Positions 28,230 through 42,331 of a DNA stretch of 64,000 nucleotides are shown here, piece by piece. Numbering within the stretch: the stretch's first letter is position 1; every line of letters starts with the position of its first letter. The notes beneath the pieces are model-generated. The model did no database searches. It saw only the letters and a list, made by a program, of their open reading frames with translations, and was not told the DNA's origin. The translations under genes and the position numbers were made by a program. The stretch comes from Eremophila alpestris peregrina (Eukaryota; Chordata; Aves; Passeriformes; Alaudidae), in NCBI GenBank assembly GCA_009792885.1, contig WMCF01000007.1, forward strand, positions 4,442,500 to 4,506,499, read 5' to 3'.

Positions 28230-28335
28230 GAGTGCTTTTGGTTTATTTGATGAAGAGGAAAGAGAAATGCAGAGAAATGAAGAGAAAAAATATAGAGAAA
28301 TGAGGAGAACTAACAAGGCATCACAGGGAGGTATA
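28230..28335. repeat. Purine-rich (GA-rich) low-complexity tract
   Basis: About 100 bases are dominated by g and a, with repeated 'agagaaatg' and 'gaagaga' words, and are almost free of pyrimidine runs. Antisense frames across it (28155-28394) are artefacts of this composition. Confidence 0.65.
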
Positions 28336-30879
28336 GGAAGACAGCAAGGAGAAAGCATCAAGAAGATGTGAGAGAGAAACATGGATTGTTGCATGAGACA
28401 GCCAGATGCTGCACATGCAGAAGAAATTAGTCACCAGGAATATCCCCTAAGCTACATTGAAGAAACAGAAATTAGAAAAGGAAAAAACCAACATGAAAAA
28501 TAAATGAAACCCTAAGTTATCTATAATTTTCTCATTTGTACTAAATCTTATCTAAATAACATAGAATATTGTTTTATTTAGAGGAAGTTGGGAAGGTTCT
28601 ACAAAATATTTTGCTTATTTTCTCCCTGGAAAACAAAGTGTCCAAATCACAGTTTTCTTGAACTATTTCTGTTCTGTTAGGAAAGGTAGAACAAAATCTA
28701 TTATGCTGAGCTAAACTGAATTGATGTTTAGTTTTCCTAACCAATCAATCCTATTATCTGGGGTTAATCTATAACTAAATTTCTCCTGGGTAAATTGTTG
28801 AAGAGTTTCTGGGGAGTTATTGTTCAACTACCACATTCTATTCAATGGATTAGCTTTCCCAAGGTGAATTGCAGCTTTCCATCTGCCTAAACTGTTATAT
28901 TATACAGTACTTGCAGGAAAATCCATATGTCATGGGAGACATCACCTAAACAGACACCTTAGTCTAGAGACGAAAATGGGAATAGACCACAGAACAGTTT
29001 CTTTCATCAATGCCCCCATTCCCACTCGTAGTCATTATTTGCTTCCACTTCACAGCCTTGTTATGGTTTTCTGTTTCCTACTCTCCCCTCCTTTTACACC
29101 CAAAGATAGTTTTCTAGGGTCCATGCTCTTACCTCTACTACACCTCTTTCCACATTTCTGCCACCTTCTCTCTGTTCCCTTCTTTATTTACTAGACACTG
29201 ACTGCTAGGCAACAATGTCTGCAATGAAAAGTAATATGCTCTCCTTAGCATTTTGGGCACATCAGCCTGTCCAGGAACCTTCATTCTCAAATGGTTGTCA
29301 CTCAGACCCTTTTCATAAGCCCACAAAACAAGCCTCTTGGCTAATGCCAGTTAAAGGGTCAATAGAATATGTGGGTAAAACATTAAGTTCTTGGGGTATG
29401 CTGGCACAGAGCACACATTTTCATAAGGGTAATTTGTTTTTCAATGATGTGTTGTGATGTATATGCCCAGGAGTGTAACATGTATGTATATCTGATAGGT
29501 ATGTTGACGATAAGAAATGCTTTCAGCTTCCACTGATTTTTTCTTTGTTCTTAGGACTTGCTACAGAAGTAAACAGACTTCCAAAAATCTATTACAAAAA
29601 ATACAGCATGTACAAAAGAAATTAGTATTGGATCACAGATCAATTGCAATTAGATTTCTTCTGTTTTGTTTTGTTTTCTTTAAGACAGCAACTTCATGTA
29701 TTTTACAAACCGAAGGAAGTTACATGTAAAATTAACTTCTATGTATTGCAAATGTATAAGTTATTTTAGTCCTTCCTTCTAGAATCAACTAACCTCACAG
29801 GAAAAACCTTCTGAAAGCTTCCCTCCAAAGAACATTTGTGTCTGAATTATGAGAGACCTAAAGGATGAACTAGTCTAATGCTCTCCAAATCCTGAGCAAA
29901 TCAGCTTTGTGTTGGGGAGGAGCTGTCTTCCACCCCCACAAAGGAATTTCAAAGGTGTGAGTTACTCAATGTACTTGTATTTTTCAACAGAAATAACAGA
30001 TGTTCCCAAGTTTCTCCAAGCTGTGACTCCAACTGTTGTGCTGAAAAAAAGTTGTGACCTAGTTCCTACAAACATATTAAAACTGATTTTTTTTCACTTT
30101 AAATTTTATTAGCCAGTTGCTTTGTCTATTTATACCTTTAAACATGATGATTTCAACGACAAAGGGACTCATCACACACTAATTGAAACCAATGTCAGCA
30201 CTCCATCTGAGTGCCAGAGTCCTTTACAAACACTGGCAAGCATACTCAATGAACTCACATTTTTAAAAAGCCCAATCTTTGCATCAATTCTAATGTCTTG
30301 TGGTATTCAGAATACCAAAACAACAGGTACAGGAACCACAGAATTTAATCAACGATCTGTCCCTTTCTAATTACACCTTAAAACTCCAAGATTAGACCTG
30401 CCTTCTCCTTACTTTATAAAAGAGGTATTATTAGATGACATTGTTTTAATAAAATACATATGAGCCAGTGATGCAACCATGGTATAAATCTCATGCACTG
30501 CTAATTTAGGACTGGACTAAATGAATTTCACAGTGGATAGAAGCACTTTTAAAAATACACAGCTATTGTTTTATGTACCTTTTAGTCCACCATGTCCCCT
30601 ACCTGTGAGCATGGCAAGACATAGCACATGATGTACAATTTCTGAATTAGGCCTATACCAACTGGTCACCAGGTGCATCTAAGGAAAATGGCAATAGCTG
30701 AGTCCTTTCCAGAACCTTTGCACCATGGGAACCCTCATGTGAGCTTCTCCCTACCAATCTCTCCATATTCACAAAACTTGCAGGATTCCAACAGGTTTTG
30801 ATATTTTAAAAATACTTTCTTCTTGAACTTTACATATAAAACTGGTAACAACAGATGAGAAAAGGTCTGTTACTCAACT

Positions 30880-32290
30880 TTTTTTTTGCCTCAATCTTCA
30901 ATGGCAACCTCTTTTCCTACACCTCCTGAGTGGATGGACAGCTGGATGGGGACTCGGGAAGCAAAGTCCCTCTGATGTAAAGATCAAGGTCCTTCTGAGG
31001 AACCTGAATGTACCTAAGCCTGTGGAACCCAGTGAGGTACATCCCAGAGTCCTGAGGGAATTGGCTGATGTAGTTGCCAAGGCACTCTCCATGATACTTG
31101 AAAAGTCATGGCAGTCAGGTGAAGTCCCAGCTGACTGGAAAAAGGGAAACAATAGTGCCCATCTTTAGAAAGGGTACAAAGAATTACCAATCTGTCAGCC
31201 TCACCTCTGTCTCCTTGTACAGGGTCCCTCACAACACCATTCCCTTTAAATTGGAAAGAGAGAGATTTCATGAGTGGATTAGGAATTAGCTGGATGGCCA
31301 CAGGAGGTGATACTGAGAGCAGTGCTATTTAATGTCTTCATTAATGAAATAAATGAAGGGATCAAGTGCACCCTCAGCAAATTTGTAGATGACACCAAGC
31401 TGAGTGGTGCTGTTGACACACCTGAAGGACAGGATACATCCAGAGGGACTTGGACAAGCTCCAGAAGCTGGGCCATGGAAATCTCATAAGGTTTACAAGA
31501 CCAAATACAAGGTGCTGCTCCAGGGTTGGGGCAATCCCTGATTTCAAAACAGGCTGGGGGATGAAGGGATCAGGAGCACCTCTGCCAAGAAGGACTTGGG
31601 GATGTTGGTGGATGAGAAGATTGATATGAGCTGGCAATATGCATTCATAGCCCAGAAAGCAAAACATGTCCTGGGCTGCATCAAAAGCAGCATGGCCAGC
31701 AGAGTGAGAGAGGTGATTCTGCCCTTCTCCTCTGCTCTGGTGAGATGCCAAGACCCCACCTGAAATGCTGCATCCAGCCCTCAGGTCCCCAGCAGAAGAA
31801 CGACATAAACCTGTTGGAGTGGGTCCAGAAAAGAGATGCCAGGATTATCTGATCCAAGAGGAATGGAGCACATCTCCTACAGGGAAAGGCTGAGAGAATT
31901 GAGATTGTTCTGCCTGGAGAAAAGAACATTCTGGGAACACCTACTTGCAGCCTTCCAATACCTGAAGGGGGCCTAGAAGAAAGCCAGAGACCATTTACAT
32001 GGGCATGTAATGATAAGACAAGGGGGAATGGTTTTAAACTGAGAAAGAGTAGGTTTGGATTAGATATTAGGAAAAAAATCTTTACTGTGAGGGTAGTGAG
32101 ATACTGGAACAGGTTGTCCTGAGCAATTGCAGATGCCCCATTCCTGGAAGTGTTCAAGGTCAGGTTGGATGAGGTTCAGAGCAACCTGGTCTAGTGGAAG
32201 GTATCCCTGCCCATGGCAGGGGGGTTGGAACTAAATGATCTTTAAGGTCCCTTGCAACCCAAACTATTTTAGGAGTCTATGATTCTATGA
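30880..32290 (+). mobile_element. CR1 LINE, 5'-truncated, degenerate
   Basis: About 1.4 kb of a CR1 non-LTR retrotransposon in sense orientation. It begins in the middle of the reverse-transcriptase region ('tttgcctcaatcttcaatgg') and runs to the terminal 'gagtctatgattctatga' at 32273-32290. One recognisable fragment (about 31360-31430) encodes the RT catalytic block FVDDTKLSGAVD, where CR1 usually has FADDTKL. The frame shifts several times and has stops throughout, so it cannot make protein. The 3' block with 'gaagtgttcaaggtcaggttgg' and 'ctgcccatggcagg' is diagnostic for avian CR1. The 5' truncation is the normal outcome of target-primed insertion. Confidence 0.93.
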
Positions 32291-33489
32291 TAAATTGAAT
32301 ATTCAGAACTTGTTATGGACAGGTTGATAGACAAGGAGTAGGTAAAATAGCAATGTTGCACAAAATTTATGCAGCCCATTCTGCATACATTAAAACTGAC
32401 TGACTGACAGAACCTACAAAGTAATTACCATGGTGAAATCATTTAACTAGTACTGTGTTAACTCTGGGGAACTCTGCAAACAAAGATTCTATTTTAGTTT
32501 GTCAGAGACACAAGAGAATAGTATCTTTCTGTTCAGGATTTATGGGCTGAAATACTAAAAGAGTTTCATCCAAGTCAGATAAGCCTATCCAGTAAAGCCT
32601 TCACTTAAAAGCTCTGTTAACACTAGTCACTTGTTGCAGACGTATTCATTAGTCAAGAAACTTTCTTAAACACAATTCAGGTTGCACTTTGTTACTTTAG
32701 GAGACATCAGATGATTACAAGCCAACAAAAAGTATATTTAATTTTGTCTCTCTCATAGCAAATGTAACCATTTTTAGTTTAATAAAGCTAAATACACAAT
32801 GCCTGTCTTCTTACAGTATGGTTTCAATCAAAATATACTTTTGAAGAAAATGAAAGGTTTTGACTGCTGTCAATTGAACAGATCTTATAAAAAGTAATTT
32901 CTCTACTGCCTTGTTTCCTACACTCACCAATCAAATATTCAGGGCTCCAGCTCTCTACACATTCATGACTAAAAAGACAATAATGTGCAGCCTTTGAGAC
33001 ATTTTCAGATAAAGGAGAGAGCCTTCCTCACCTGCAGTGATAGATTTTGTCTGTGTGATTTACTCACAGAATGTGTATGTTGTTTGAATGACTTAAGTCA
33101 AAGGCCTTTTCACCATGTACCTCGTAGAATCAACACTTAATACCCAGATGAATAATAGGGTTTGCATCTTGGGAATCAAGTCTTCCTGAATACTAGAGTC
33201 AGCTATCTATAGGTGATTACTGGGTGTATGCTCCACCTTTTAAAAGCATAAATACTCTGAAACTTCATGGCCCATCACCTTAATTAGCCAAACTACTAGA
33301 CAAGAGACATTTTATTGTCAGTGCTATTTGTTCCTGAGTGCTAGGAAAAAAAATGATTTTGCCTTTCATTGCCTGCATCAAGAAATTACTAAGACATCTG
33401 CTGAGAATTGTGCTAAGAATTATACTGACATCACTGAGATTAAACTTTGTATAACTTAGTATCAGTGAATGGCTTCAGGGACTCATCAA

Positions 33490-33525
33490 GACCACAGAGG
33501 AACTGCAGAGGAACCACAGAGGAAC
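33490..33525. repeat. Short tandem repeat, unit about 12 bases
   Basis: Three adjacent copies of a 'cagaggaactg/cagaggaacca' word. Confidence 0.6.
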
Positions 33526-35270
33526 TCTCATCTGGCATATGTGTTCACACTACTGAGGGCTCACTCTTACTGGGGGCTTTGAGAGTAGTTTTCACCCTTT
33601 CACTATTCAGTCCACAGATTCTCTTGTGGTTAGTCCAACAGCATGAAAATGATAGCTGGATATTTTTAAAGGTATATTTATCCACTGTGCACTGGATAGA
33701 GTCATATCCTGCACTGGGCTCAGCAGTTCAGCAGCTGTATTGCATGGTTGCATCACTGATTCATTCAATCAGGAATTTAATAATACTTATTTTATAAAAC
33801 AGAGAAGACATGACTCCCCTCGAGTTTTTAGGTGTAACTAGAAAAGGACAGATCCTTGACAAAATGCTTTGGTTCCTGTGCCCATTGTTTGGTATTCTGA
33901 ATACTTCAAGATGTTACACATTATGCAAAGAGTGGCCATTTTTAAAGTAGAGGCATATTAAAGCAATAAAAACAATAAAGTAAAATCACAGAAAGGAGGC
34001 AAGCAAATTGCATGGAGCTGTAACACGGCAAACAACCATACAGAAAAACGGGTTTTAATTTTCCCATACATCTCTTTTACATAGGCTGCAACACAGAATC
34101 AAACAAATGCCCTGCATAAACTAGTGTATTATGTCAATAGAGTCATCTTTATCACATGTACTTGTAATCTTGCCAGAGCATGATATCAAAGCTATTTGAC
34201 AAGACTCATTTTTCCTGAATAAAACAGACACTTTGTGGTCAGGAATGAAAATGTCATCTTCTAGCTGCTAAAAATTGAAAGCATGTAGTTCTCATTTCTC
34301 TACTTTTTGTCCACCTCTCAGTGATATCTTAAGTCTCTAAGAATATTAAATTGCATACCCTGACTATTACTCTAAATTCTGCTCCAGTCTTAACCCTTTT
34401 AATTGGTTTTTGAAAGGTATAACTTACAACAGAATATTCACTTTACCTACACATGAGATAATAACAGAATTTCCAAAAGGAACAGAAACAGGGAGGGGAA
34501 ATGCCATTTTATATTAGCCCCCCATAAAACAGAATTTTGCAGAACCACTCATAGTTCCATGCTAAAAGAAATGTGGCCAGATGTTTGTCCAGTCAGTCTG
34601 TGGGTGAATTTGACTCTGATCCTGGAAAGGGACCTGTAAAACACATCACCAGGCTCCCATCACACCATGCTGAACATGGTTCTCACTGAGTGAATCAGAG
34701 TGACTACAGCCCCTCAGGGTGCATTCTGGTAACTCTACTCAGCCAGTAGCAGTCATCTGTCAGACAAGGCACAGTTCCAGTCCCCCTCTTTCTCTCTTAG
34801 TTCCTGCGGCAAATTTATTCCTGGAATCCACAGACTTAAAAAACTTTGGTGCGGCAAATTCAACAGCCTATGTTGGAACTACTTCTGGGAAGTATCTTAC
34901 AGACTTAGAAACAAGAGAAATAATTTGGTTCACTGTATTTTTATTGTTAATACTACCCTTAAAATTACACCTAAACCCACCCTCACTGTAGCTGGCACTG
35001 TACAGACATAAAAACAACAAACTATCTTGCCTCTGAAGTGCCTTATAGAGAGAAGATGAGCAGGAAGAGGTTGTAAGTGGTTCATATGAAAAAGCATCTC
35101 TAGCAAAAATGTTATGCAGCTGTGCTCAGACTCTGACAAAGCTGGAGGCAGAGACCTGATGCTTGAAAAAGCAGAGAAAGAAGGGTTTAGGGGTATTACA
35201 CAGATTTTGTGCTATGCAGAATCAGCAGCATAAGTAAAAGCATGGAAGTGAATGTACAAGACTGCCTTAA

Positions 35271-35325
35271 AATACCGGTATTGTTTGTATAATGACAGTG
35301 ATATCACCAAGTGATACTTGGTGAT
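35271..35325. repeat. Two adjacent perfect inverted repeats
   Basis: A 12-base palindrome 'aataccggtatt' (35271-35282) is followed 20 bases later by a 10-base inverted repeat with a 3-base loop, 'atcaccaagt-gat-acttggtgat' (35303-35325). No surrounding gene explains them. Confidence 0.7.
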
Positions 35326-38300
35326 GTAGATTAGACATGGCTTGAAAAATAAAGAGAAGTCATTTGTATTTCACACAGTGAAGAAAGTGAGCCAATGGCA
35401 TTGTGCAAAAAAAGAGGAATGGCAGGACTGGGACAATAAGCTGAGAAAATGACCTTTGCAATTGGATTGAAAGACAATGAAAGCATTGTTAAGTGCATAT
35501 ATGTCCTACATATAGCTCCCAGCAGCTGGTTTTCTGGGGAGGTAGAGAGACCATGGGAGCTCAGAAGGTAAGCCAAGCATACCTGAAAAAGATAAAAAGC
35601 AATAATGGGACAGACATCAACTGTTGAAAACAAAGCACTGCCCACAGATTAACAACTTGAACAGTTGTTTTGGATGAGAAAAGACACAGCACAAGTGCAT
35701 CTACCATTAAGTGAACTGTAATTAAAGGTTAGAAACACTTATAAGAAATTTATATGAATCTGAGGCTGCAGTACTGGAAAGCAGTAGTAATGAAGACTAT
35801 CTCAAAAACAGTATCAGTCCTGAAACACTTATGCACATACTGAATTTAAGGTAACCTGGACAGTTCTTAGTGTTTGCTTTCTTAAAACAGGTTAATCTCA
35901 ATTAAGTTTAAAGGAATTACAATATATTTACTGTCTTTCTCCCAGTGTCTCTACAGTTTTCCCACTGGGACTTAAAAACTGTGAGCAACCAGAGATGAAG
36001 GGCAAGTCTTAAGAAAAGGCCTGTCTTCTGCCACAACTCTTAAGCACAGATTTGGGGATACAAAGAAGATGTGGATTTGGATTAGCAGGCTACCCATTGA
36101 TTCTCCCAGCATATTGAATCCCCCTGGATTGTAAGGGCCTGGATATTGTATAAAGTGTACAGGAGTTCCTGCTTTGTCCAAGAAAAGAACTTCTATTTTC
36201 TCACTCTGTCCAGGTGGTGTTCTGCCATGGAAAAGGGATTTGCTGTAAGCCTTTAAGTGTTGTACACTGACCAAATTTTCTATTTAAAAGTTCCAAGTGG
36301 ACAAATCAGACTACAGCACACATTTAGGAAGACTCAGGAGACCTACAGGAGTACTTTCATGCAGTGATAGCAACAAATACTATGACAGCTAGCGAAATTC
36401 AGCTGTGAGCTGCTAATTATTGTGTGCTCCAAATGTCTTTCACAGACTAAAACCCTCTGCAGTTGGAGCTCTGCAGTCTCTGAAAGGCTTATCTGGAGTT
36501 TATCCTCTGGAGGCTGAGGGGAGAAAGGGAGTGATCCTTCTCTGACTAATTATGTAGCTTTATCTGCCTTCTCAGATAGAAGATGAAATGTCAGTTTTGA
36601 GAGCTTTTATATTTTTGGGGTTTCTTTTTCTTTTTCCTATTTAAAAAAAATAGTTACTTGGTTTTGCACTTATTAATTAAAAAAAAATCTTTTTGACAAA
36701 TAGGGCTCTAAGAAATGATCCACCATTATTTTCCCAGGAGGAGGAAGAGTTGCCTGTGGTATAATGAATGCCTCTTTCTGTGCTTGCATATAGCCTGGTG
36801 GTGTGAGCCCAACCTGGGAAGAAATGATACCACCCCAAAGCGGCCTTAGAGTGGGGAGAGGTGCCATCTTCCCAGCATGGCCTGTAAGGAATCAAAGACA
36901 GGATTACCCTGTAATACCAGCTCACAGCACCAGTAAGATGAAATAGACCTGTAAATCTTTAATATTCTACATACTACACCTTGTTAGGATTTTCCTCCTT
37001 TCCTTTTGTAGGACTAGAATCAATTTTTGTTTCATTCTGATCTGCAAGTCTGTGAACTTCTAAACACACAGCCATCAGGCCTTGCAATCAGACAGCTCTT
37101 TACAGCACTCTGTCTGGGTTGTCTGGCAGGCTTTCACATGACACTGTCTTCTCAGCATAGTAATGTTTCATCTGGTCTTTGGTATTACACTTTATTTGTA
37201 ATATCTTTGTTTTCTACCTGCTAAATGCGTTTACTGACCAACATTTCTCACCTAAATAATAGCATAGCTCTACATTTGACCTTCATTTCTTGCCAACATA
37301 TTCCCTTTAACTGAGTTATGGAATTGTTACATTGTTTTAATTCTCTCTATACGGTTTTCAAATGTAATGTTTTTCTGTAGGAAAGGGGGTTTGCTTCCAC
37401 AATCTTGTCTAGGTTAAATCTCATAATTTTTAAGCCATAGTTCTGTATTTAAATATGAGGACAAGAAAAAAAAAGTACCCTTCTACAAACTCATCAGGAG
37501 TTTTTATCTTGGACATGTTTTATTGTTTCACTGTATTCAGCAAATAGAAATCCACAAGCTTGGGTATCAGCAGTCAAGTCTCCAGCTTATAAATAGAATT
37601 AATAACATCATAGCCATAAGTTTAATATTTTGCTTGTGTTGTTGCCAGCTCCCTGATCTCTATGCACTCACTGTAGAAACAAACCTCTGGTGCTGGCCCA
37701 GAATTAGAATGTGTTTGATTTTTGTCCCAGTGTTAGGTTTTGAGTTCCTGTCTGCAGTAATTAATTATAAACCACTGCTCCCAGGCCTTCCTCTCTATTA
37801 CTGTTTTCTAAAGAGCAGCTCCTGATTTTGTATATAGGATGATTATTATTTCTTCCCAGGTGTATTAGCTTACATTTATCTATATTAAATCTCATTTCTC
37901 TTTCCTCTGTCCATCTCTCAAAAGTTGTCCCTAACTTTATTCTCCAGTGAGGAGAGATCCTTTCTCAGAGCTGCTTTGTTTATGCGATGCATTGCTAGAA
38001 GTGCATAATAGGTAAAATAATTGTGTATCTTTTCTAAACTTTTCATTTCCTCTTTTCTGCATTCCAGTTCTGCTCCCTCTGATGTAGTCATTGACTTCAA
38101 TTCAATCAAGAACAAGGATTTAAAGAGCTGGCCCATTATTTCAATAATGGCAGTAGTCCAGTTATTGAAATGTCTTAATCCTTTGTTTGGATTAAATTAC
38201 TTGTTCTCTTCTGAAACAAGCATGGGGGTTGAGAGAAGAGATTAAACTATATTACATTGCATCCCAAGCCTACAAAAAGTATTTCAGAAAAGTGATTTGT

Positions 38301-39117
38301 AAATAATCTCAGTGTCTGCTGGTTTTCTGCACCTGAAGGAAGTTGTGTAATTTCATGCCAGCACTTTCATTTTGGCATGTTTGGATTCATTTGCGTCTCT
38401 GCTGGATCCAAGTTTGACTTTTAGCTGACAGATACTTGGTTCTGGGCTAGCTTTTGGCACAGCAGCACTGTACATCACCATTGATTTGTACCCTGATGTC
38501 TCTCAAGTCTTCTATAATTCTCTCTACATACCAGCAAAATTAAGATGAATTAGCTGAGAGCAACCCTTTGGGTTTTAGATAGCCTTTGACAAAATCTTGC
38601 CCAGGAAGTAGATTTGCCTGGTCCCAGCCAGCAGTCTAACTGAATCTGAGCAAGGCCTTCATATAGATGAGAAAGTGAATCTTTTCTACCAGTGTCACTT
38701 GAAATGTTCTTGAAATGCTCCACGGATGACAAGAGTTGCTGCAGTAGTTTCTCAGGGGTTTGGGAGTTCAGGCTCTCTTCCTGGCTCTGGCACTAATGAT
38801 CGTGCAGTCCCGCAGGGAGTCGGCTCAGCAATGAAGCTAATTAATTACTGCAGACAGGAGCTCAAAATCTAACATTGTTGAAAAATCAACTGCCTGTGCT
38901 GTTTTGTCTGCAGCTGGTCTCTAATGGCTGCATTTGGGGAAAATCTTTAGCACAACTAAGAACAAAAATGCTCTCTTTCTTTCTCTCTCACTCTGCTGTT
39001 AAAATAATACAGCAGTGAAGGATGGAATAGTACCAAATGAAACAAATCAGCAAGTGGCTAACTAATGTCAAATTAAGAAAAATTAGTTCTCAACAGTTTT
39101 AACACTAGGGTACTCTC

Positions 39118-39235
39118 AGCAAGGGTACAGTAAAAATATAAGACTGGAAGAGACCATCTGGGTCACTGAGTCAGTCCCTGCAAACACAAGCTGTCATTCA
39201 ATAATCACTGAGTCCAGAATGATCCACAGAATATT
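39118..39235 (-). mobile_element. Old CR1-type 3'-end remnant
   Basis: The plus strand reads 'agactggaagagaccatctggg' followed by 'gagtcagtccctgcaaacac', a diverged form of the inverted CR1 tail (normally '...ggaagggacc...tctagtccagtcccctgc'). It is short and ancient; assignment to a subfamily is not possible by eye. Confidence 0.5.
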
Positions 39236-40284
39236 GACCCTGCATGTTTTCATATAAGACAGGTCTCTTTCATCATCTTACAATAATCTTAAGACCTACT
39301 GTGAACACAAAAAGTCACATCAATAACATGATTCAGGAATGAACAAATGAAGTAATGGACATTGTCCATGTCTGAGGACGCAGATTCCCAGTTCAGCCTT
39401 TCTCCCTTTCCCTTCTCACCACATGTACCAGCACACCAGCATCAGGTCAGGTCAAAAGATGACTGTAAAATGATGACTTTAAGAGAGTGTATAAAAGAGT
39501 GAATCATTTTCAGATACATCAACTCCCTGAAATCAGTGGAGAACAAGTAGGATTTTTTGGGGTTTAGCTCAAGCTTAGTTCTTGGCTGCAAAGCTCCCTG
39601 GACCAGCCTCCTGCTCAGCTGCAAAAATACCAGCACAGACCCTGATAGCTCTGACTTAGATAAGGATAAACTGCTATGGGTCTATACTTCAGAGATGAAA
39701 TTTCTCATTGCAGCAAAGCCAACTAAATGGCTAGCTGCCACTGAAAAGAGCAGCTCCATACAAGTCTGTCCCAACTGGCACTGCTATTCAATAAACTGTT
39801 CAGTAATTACTTACTTTTTATGGTGAGGTTTGTTTTCTTCTAGTTCAGCTTGCCATAGCCACCAGAAAAATGGAAATGCATGGCCAAGGAACTGGGGGAG
39901 AAGCAGAATGATCTCACTTTTTTTTTGCACTGGCAAACTGCAAGCATTGTGGTTACATTACAAAGCTGTGCTGCATAAGCAGTTCCCCTTGAATGCTCCT
40001 ATCTGCACTTGTAGTATTTGTGTGCCAGCATCCACAGCCACACAGCCCACGTTAGACAGGATCAATGCCTAATTAAACTCAAGAAATCTGGAGAAGTAAA
40101 AGAACAGGTTTTTTTCTTCCTGACAGCAGTGTTCCCTGACTGAGTTCATGTTAGAGCTGAACAAGATTTGCCTGTCTGATAGCAGAATAAGAAAAAGGTG
40201 TGGTAGATAAGAAGTTGGAGGAGCTGTAGACAAAATTTGCAGATTTTCCAAGGAGGTCCATTCCTAAGTGAATGTTGGTAACAG

Positions 40285-40370
40285 CCTGCATCAAGCACAG
40301 AGCTGGACTAGATGTTTTGCACATATCCTTCGCAAACAGCATTTCTGTGATTTTATAATTCTTTACCACA
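40285..40370 (+). mobile_element. Old CR1-type 3'-end remnant
   Basis: The stretch 'agagctggactagatg' ... 'atttctgtgattttataattct' matches the sense-strand CR1/L3 tail (normally '...gagctggactagatgatctt...attctgtgattctatga'). It is diverged and cut off at its 5' side. Confidence 0.5.
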
Positions 40371-41089
40371 AGAATTAAAGTCATACATCTGTACTCAGAG
40401 CAGTTTTTGTACATGTGCCAAATGAGATCAACAAATAAGTGCATTTCAAACTTGCACAAGCTATGAATGACAAAGTTTTTCTTACCAGTTTTGTAAGTGT
40501 CCAGAAATAAGCCAGCCAGCTCTACTTCAGCTTTTCTTGGGTAAAACTCCTAACTGGGTGCTATTTCTGCTCCCCTGCTGCCCATAGAAACAGCCACTCA
40601 GAGCTTTCACAGAAGTCTGCCACAGTGTTCTCTCAGTGCTTCTTCACCTTTATTCCTCCCCTTTTTGTCCTACTCTGAGCACAGCATTAGAATAGTTCTC
40701 TTCCTAATGCAGGACCTCTCCTACAGGAAGAACAAAATTAACTCTTCACAATGCAGCCTTTCCCTCTTTATTTAGCAAAGGGGAATACCAATTTGTATGT
40801 ATTAGTGGGATTTATGGATCATCTAAGCAGTGAAAAGGGGCATTGTATGCAGAAGATCTGACAGACATTGCTCCTTTAATTCAGAGCATGCATTAGGTAG
40901 TATGAACACACATTGAGAATGCAAGTGTCAGACCCCCACAGTTCTAGGGACCTTATCTACCAATCTATTGACACGTGCAATGTTATCAGCAAATGTCAGC
41001 TGTAATACACAATAATTGATTATCCTCCCTATGAAAAAAAGGAGGAACTATTAGGATGTGACCTTGCTCTATACACAGCATCAGAAAAA

Positions 41090-41480
41090 GCAGTGCCCAT
41101 GATTCAAGAAGGATATATAAGCACAAGAAAAAAAATATCAGAGGGCAGAAAAAATGATCCAGAGGTTGAAAAATAACACCTAAGGTATAAGGTTTAAGAC
41201 ATCTATTAAATCTGTCAGACAAAAGTGGTGACTGGGTCACTGTACCCAGATATACACATGGAAAAGGTACTTGATTGTAGGGTGAGCTTTCCAGTCTGGC
41301 AGACAGAAACATGAAAAGATATAATGAATGCAAACTGGAGTTAGACAAATTCAGGATTGAAATGATGTGATTTCTTAGCAATGGGAGTAACTAGACATTG
41401 GAACAACTTACCTGACGAGGTGGTAAGTCACCATTGCTTGGAGTCTTTCAGACAAAATGAGGTATTTTCCCAGGAGACAT
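41090..41480 (+). mobile_element. Ancient CR1/L3-like LINE remnant
   Basis: The segments 'aaactggagttagacaaattcaggattgaaat' (41332-41363) and 'agtaactagacattggaacaacttacctgac' (41386-41416), followed by 'gaggtggtaagtcaccattgcttggagtc', reproduce the word order of the CR1/L3 ORF2 end ('...tagacaaattcag...', '...cattggaacaac...', '...ggtgg...tctccatcactgg...'). It is much more diverged than the other copies here, so probably an old insertion. Confidence 0.6.
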
Positions 41481-42331
41481 ATTCCAGTCCAGCCTCTAGG
41501 AAATCTCCTGAAAGAGATTAGGCAAAATGATCACTTGTTTACAGCCTACCAGACAGGAAGCTTTTTCATACAAGTCCATAAATGTACCCCAACAAAGTGC
41601 CTCCTATGCTGTTTGAGCTGGGGAACTGAGGCTGGGCCTACAGTATCAAATTTATAATGTCCCTTCTGAAAGAAATAGTGCCCTTGTATCCCAAGCACAA
41701 ATTTGATTTAAATATTTATCATCTGGTAGCAGCAGATGGATTTTTAAAATAAATAAATAATTTTTAAAAGAACAGAAATCAAACATATACAGCTTATAAA
41801 TATTTACGTACTTTTCATGGATAATGTTGGCTTTTGTGTTTCTCTCTTTAAAAGCATTTTGCCAAGTGTCATGACTTTAAAAGTCAGAGATATCTAGCTG
41901 TGCATGCATATATTTTTCTGGCAGGCACAGTGAAAGAAAAACCCTAATTGAAGATAACATCACAAAGAATAAAAAATAATTTAAAATATCCAACTTTTGA
42001 TTACTTACTCTGTGTGTGCCTTTTTCTAAGCAACATTATTTTTTAGAATCTATGTTCCTGCTATGAAATGGTCACTATCACTGCCACACCGTGAATAAGA
42101 AAAAATTGGTTGATGGCATTATAAAGTTTACAATAATTGCTCAAATCTTCAGGGAATTGGATCCCTCTCTGTGGCACTAAACAATTTACAAAGCACCAGG
42201 AACAACCATACCAATATCAAAAAGCTATGAATTCTCATAATTTTCATAATTTCACAGGTGTCATATCTTAATCCATTATGTCCAAGTATATTGTGCAGCA
42301 TAGTTGCTTGCTGACTTGCCACAGGTCAATT

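Larger units (their letters stand above)
15136..30879. other. Long intergenic stretch, no gene recognised
   Basis: AT-rich DNA with chance frames shorter than about 110 codons. Visible structure is limited to A-tracts near 17576-17588, a (TAAA)n-like run at 17926-17955, an imperfect CAG run at 21718-21745, a purine-rich tract at 28230-28330 and a short perfect inverted repeat 'tggtattc-a-gaatacca' near 30300-30316. No exon, tRNA or recognisable transposon was identified. Confidence 0.5.
32291..39117. other. Intergenic, no gene recognised
   Basis: AT-rich and without convincing coding potential. Small features are a three-copy tandem of a 'cagaggaac' word near 33490-33523, two perfect palindromes at 35271-35325 (listed separately) and A/T tracts near 36640-36690. 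Confidence 0.5.

Noticed and set aside
29835..29935. Possible inverted CR1 tail ('gagacctaaaggatgaactagtctaatgctctcc')
   Set aside because: The resemblance is limited to a short stretch and falls below what I can separate from chance.
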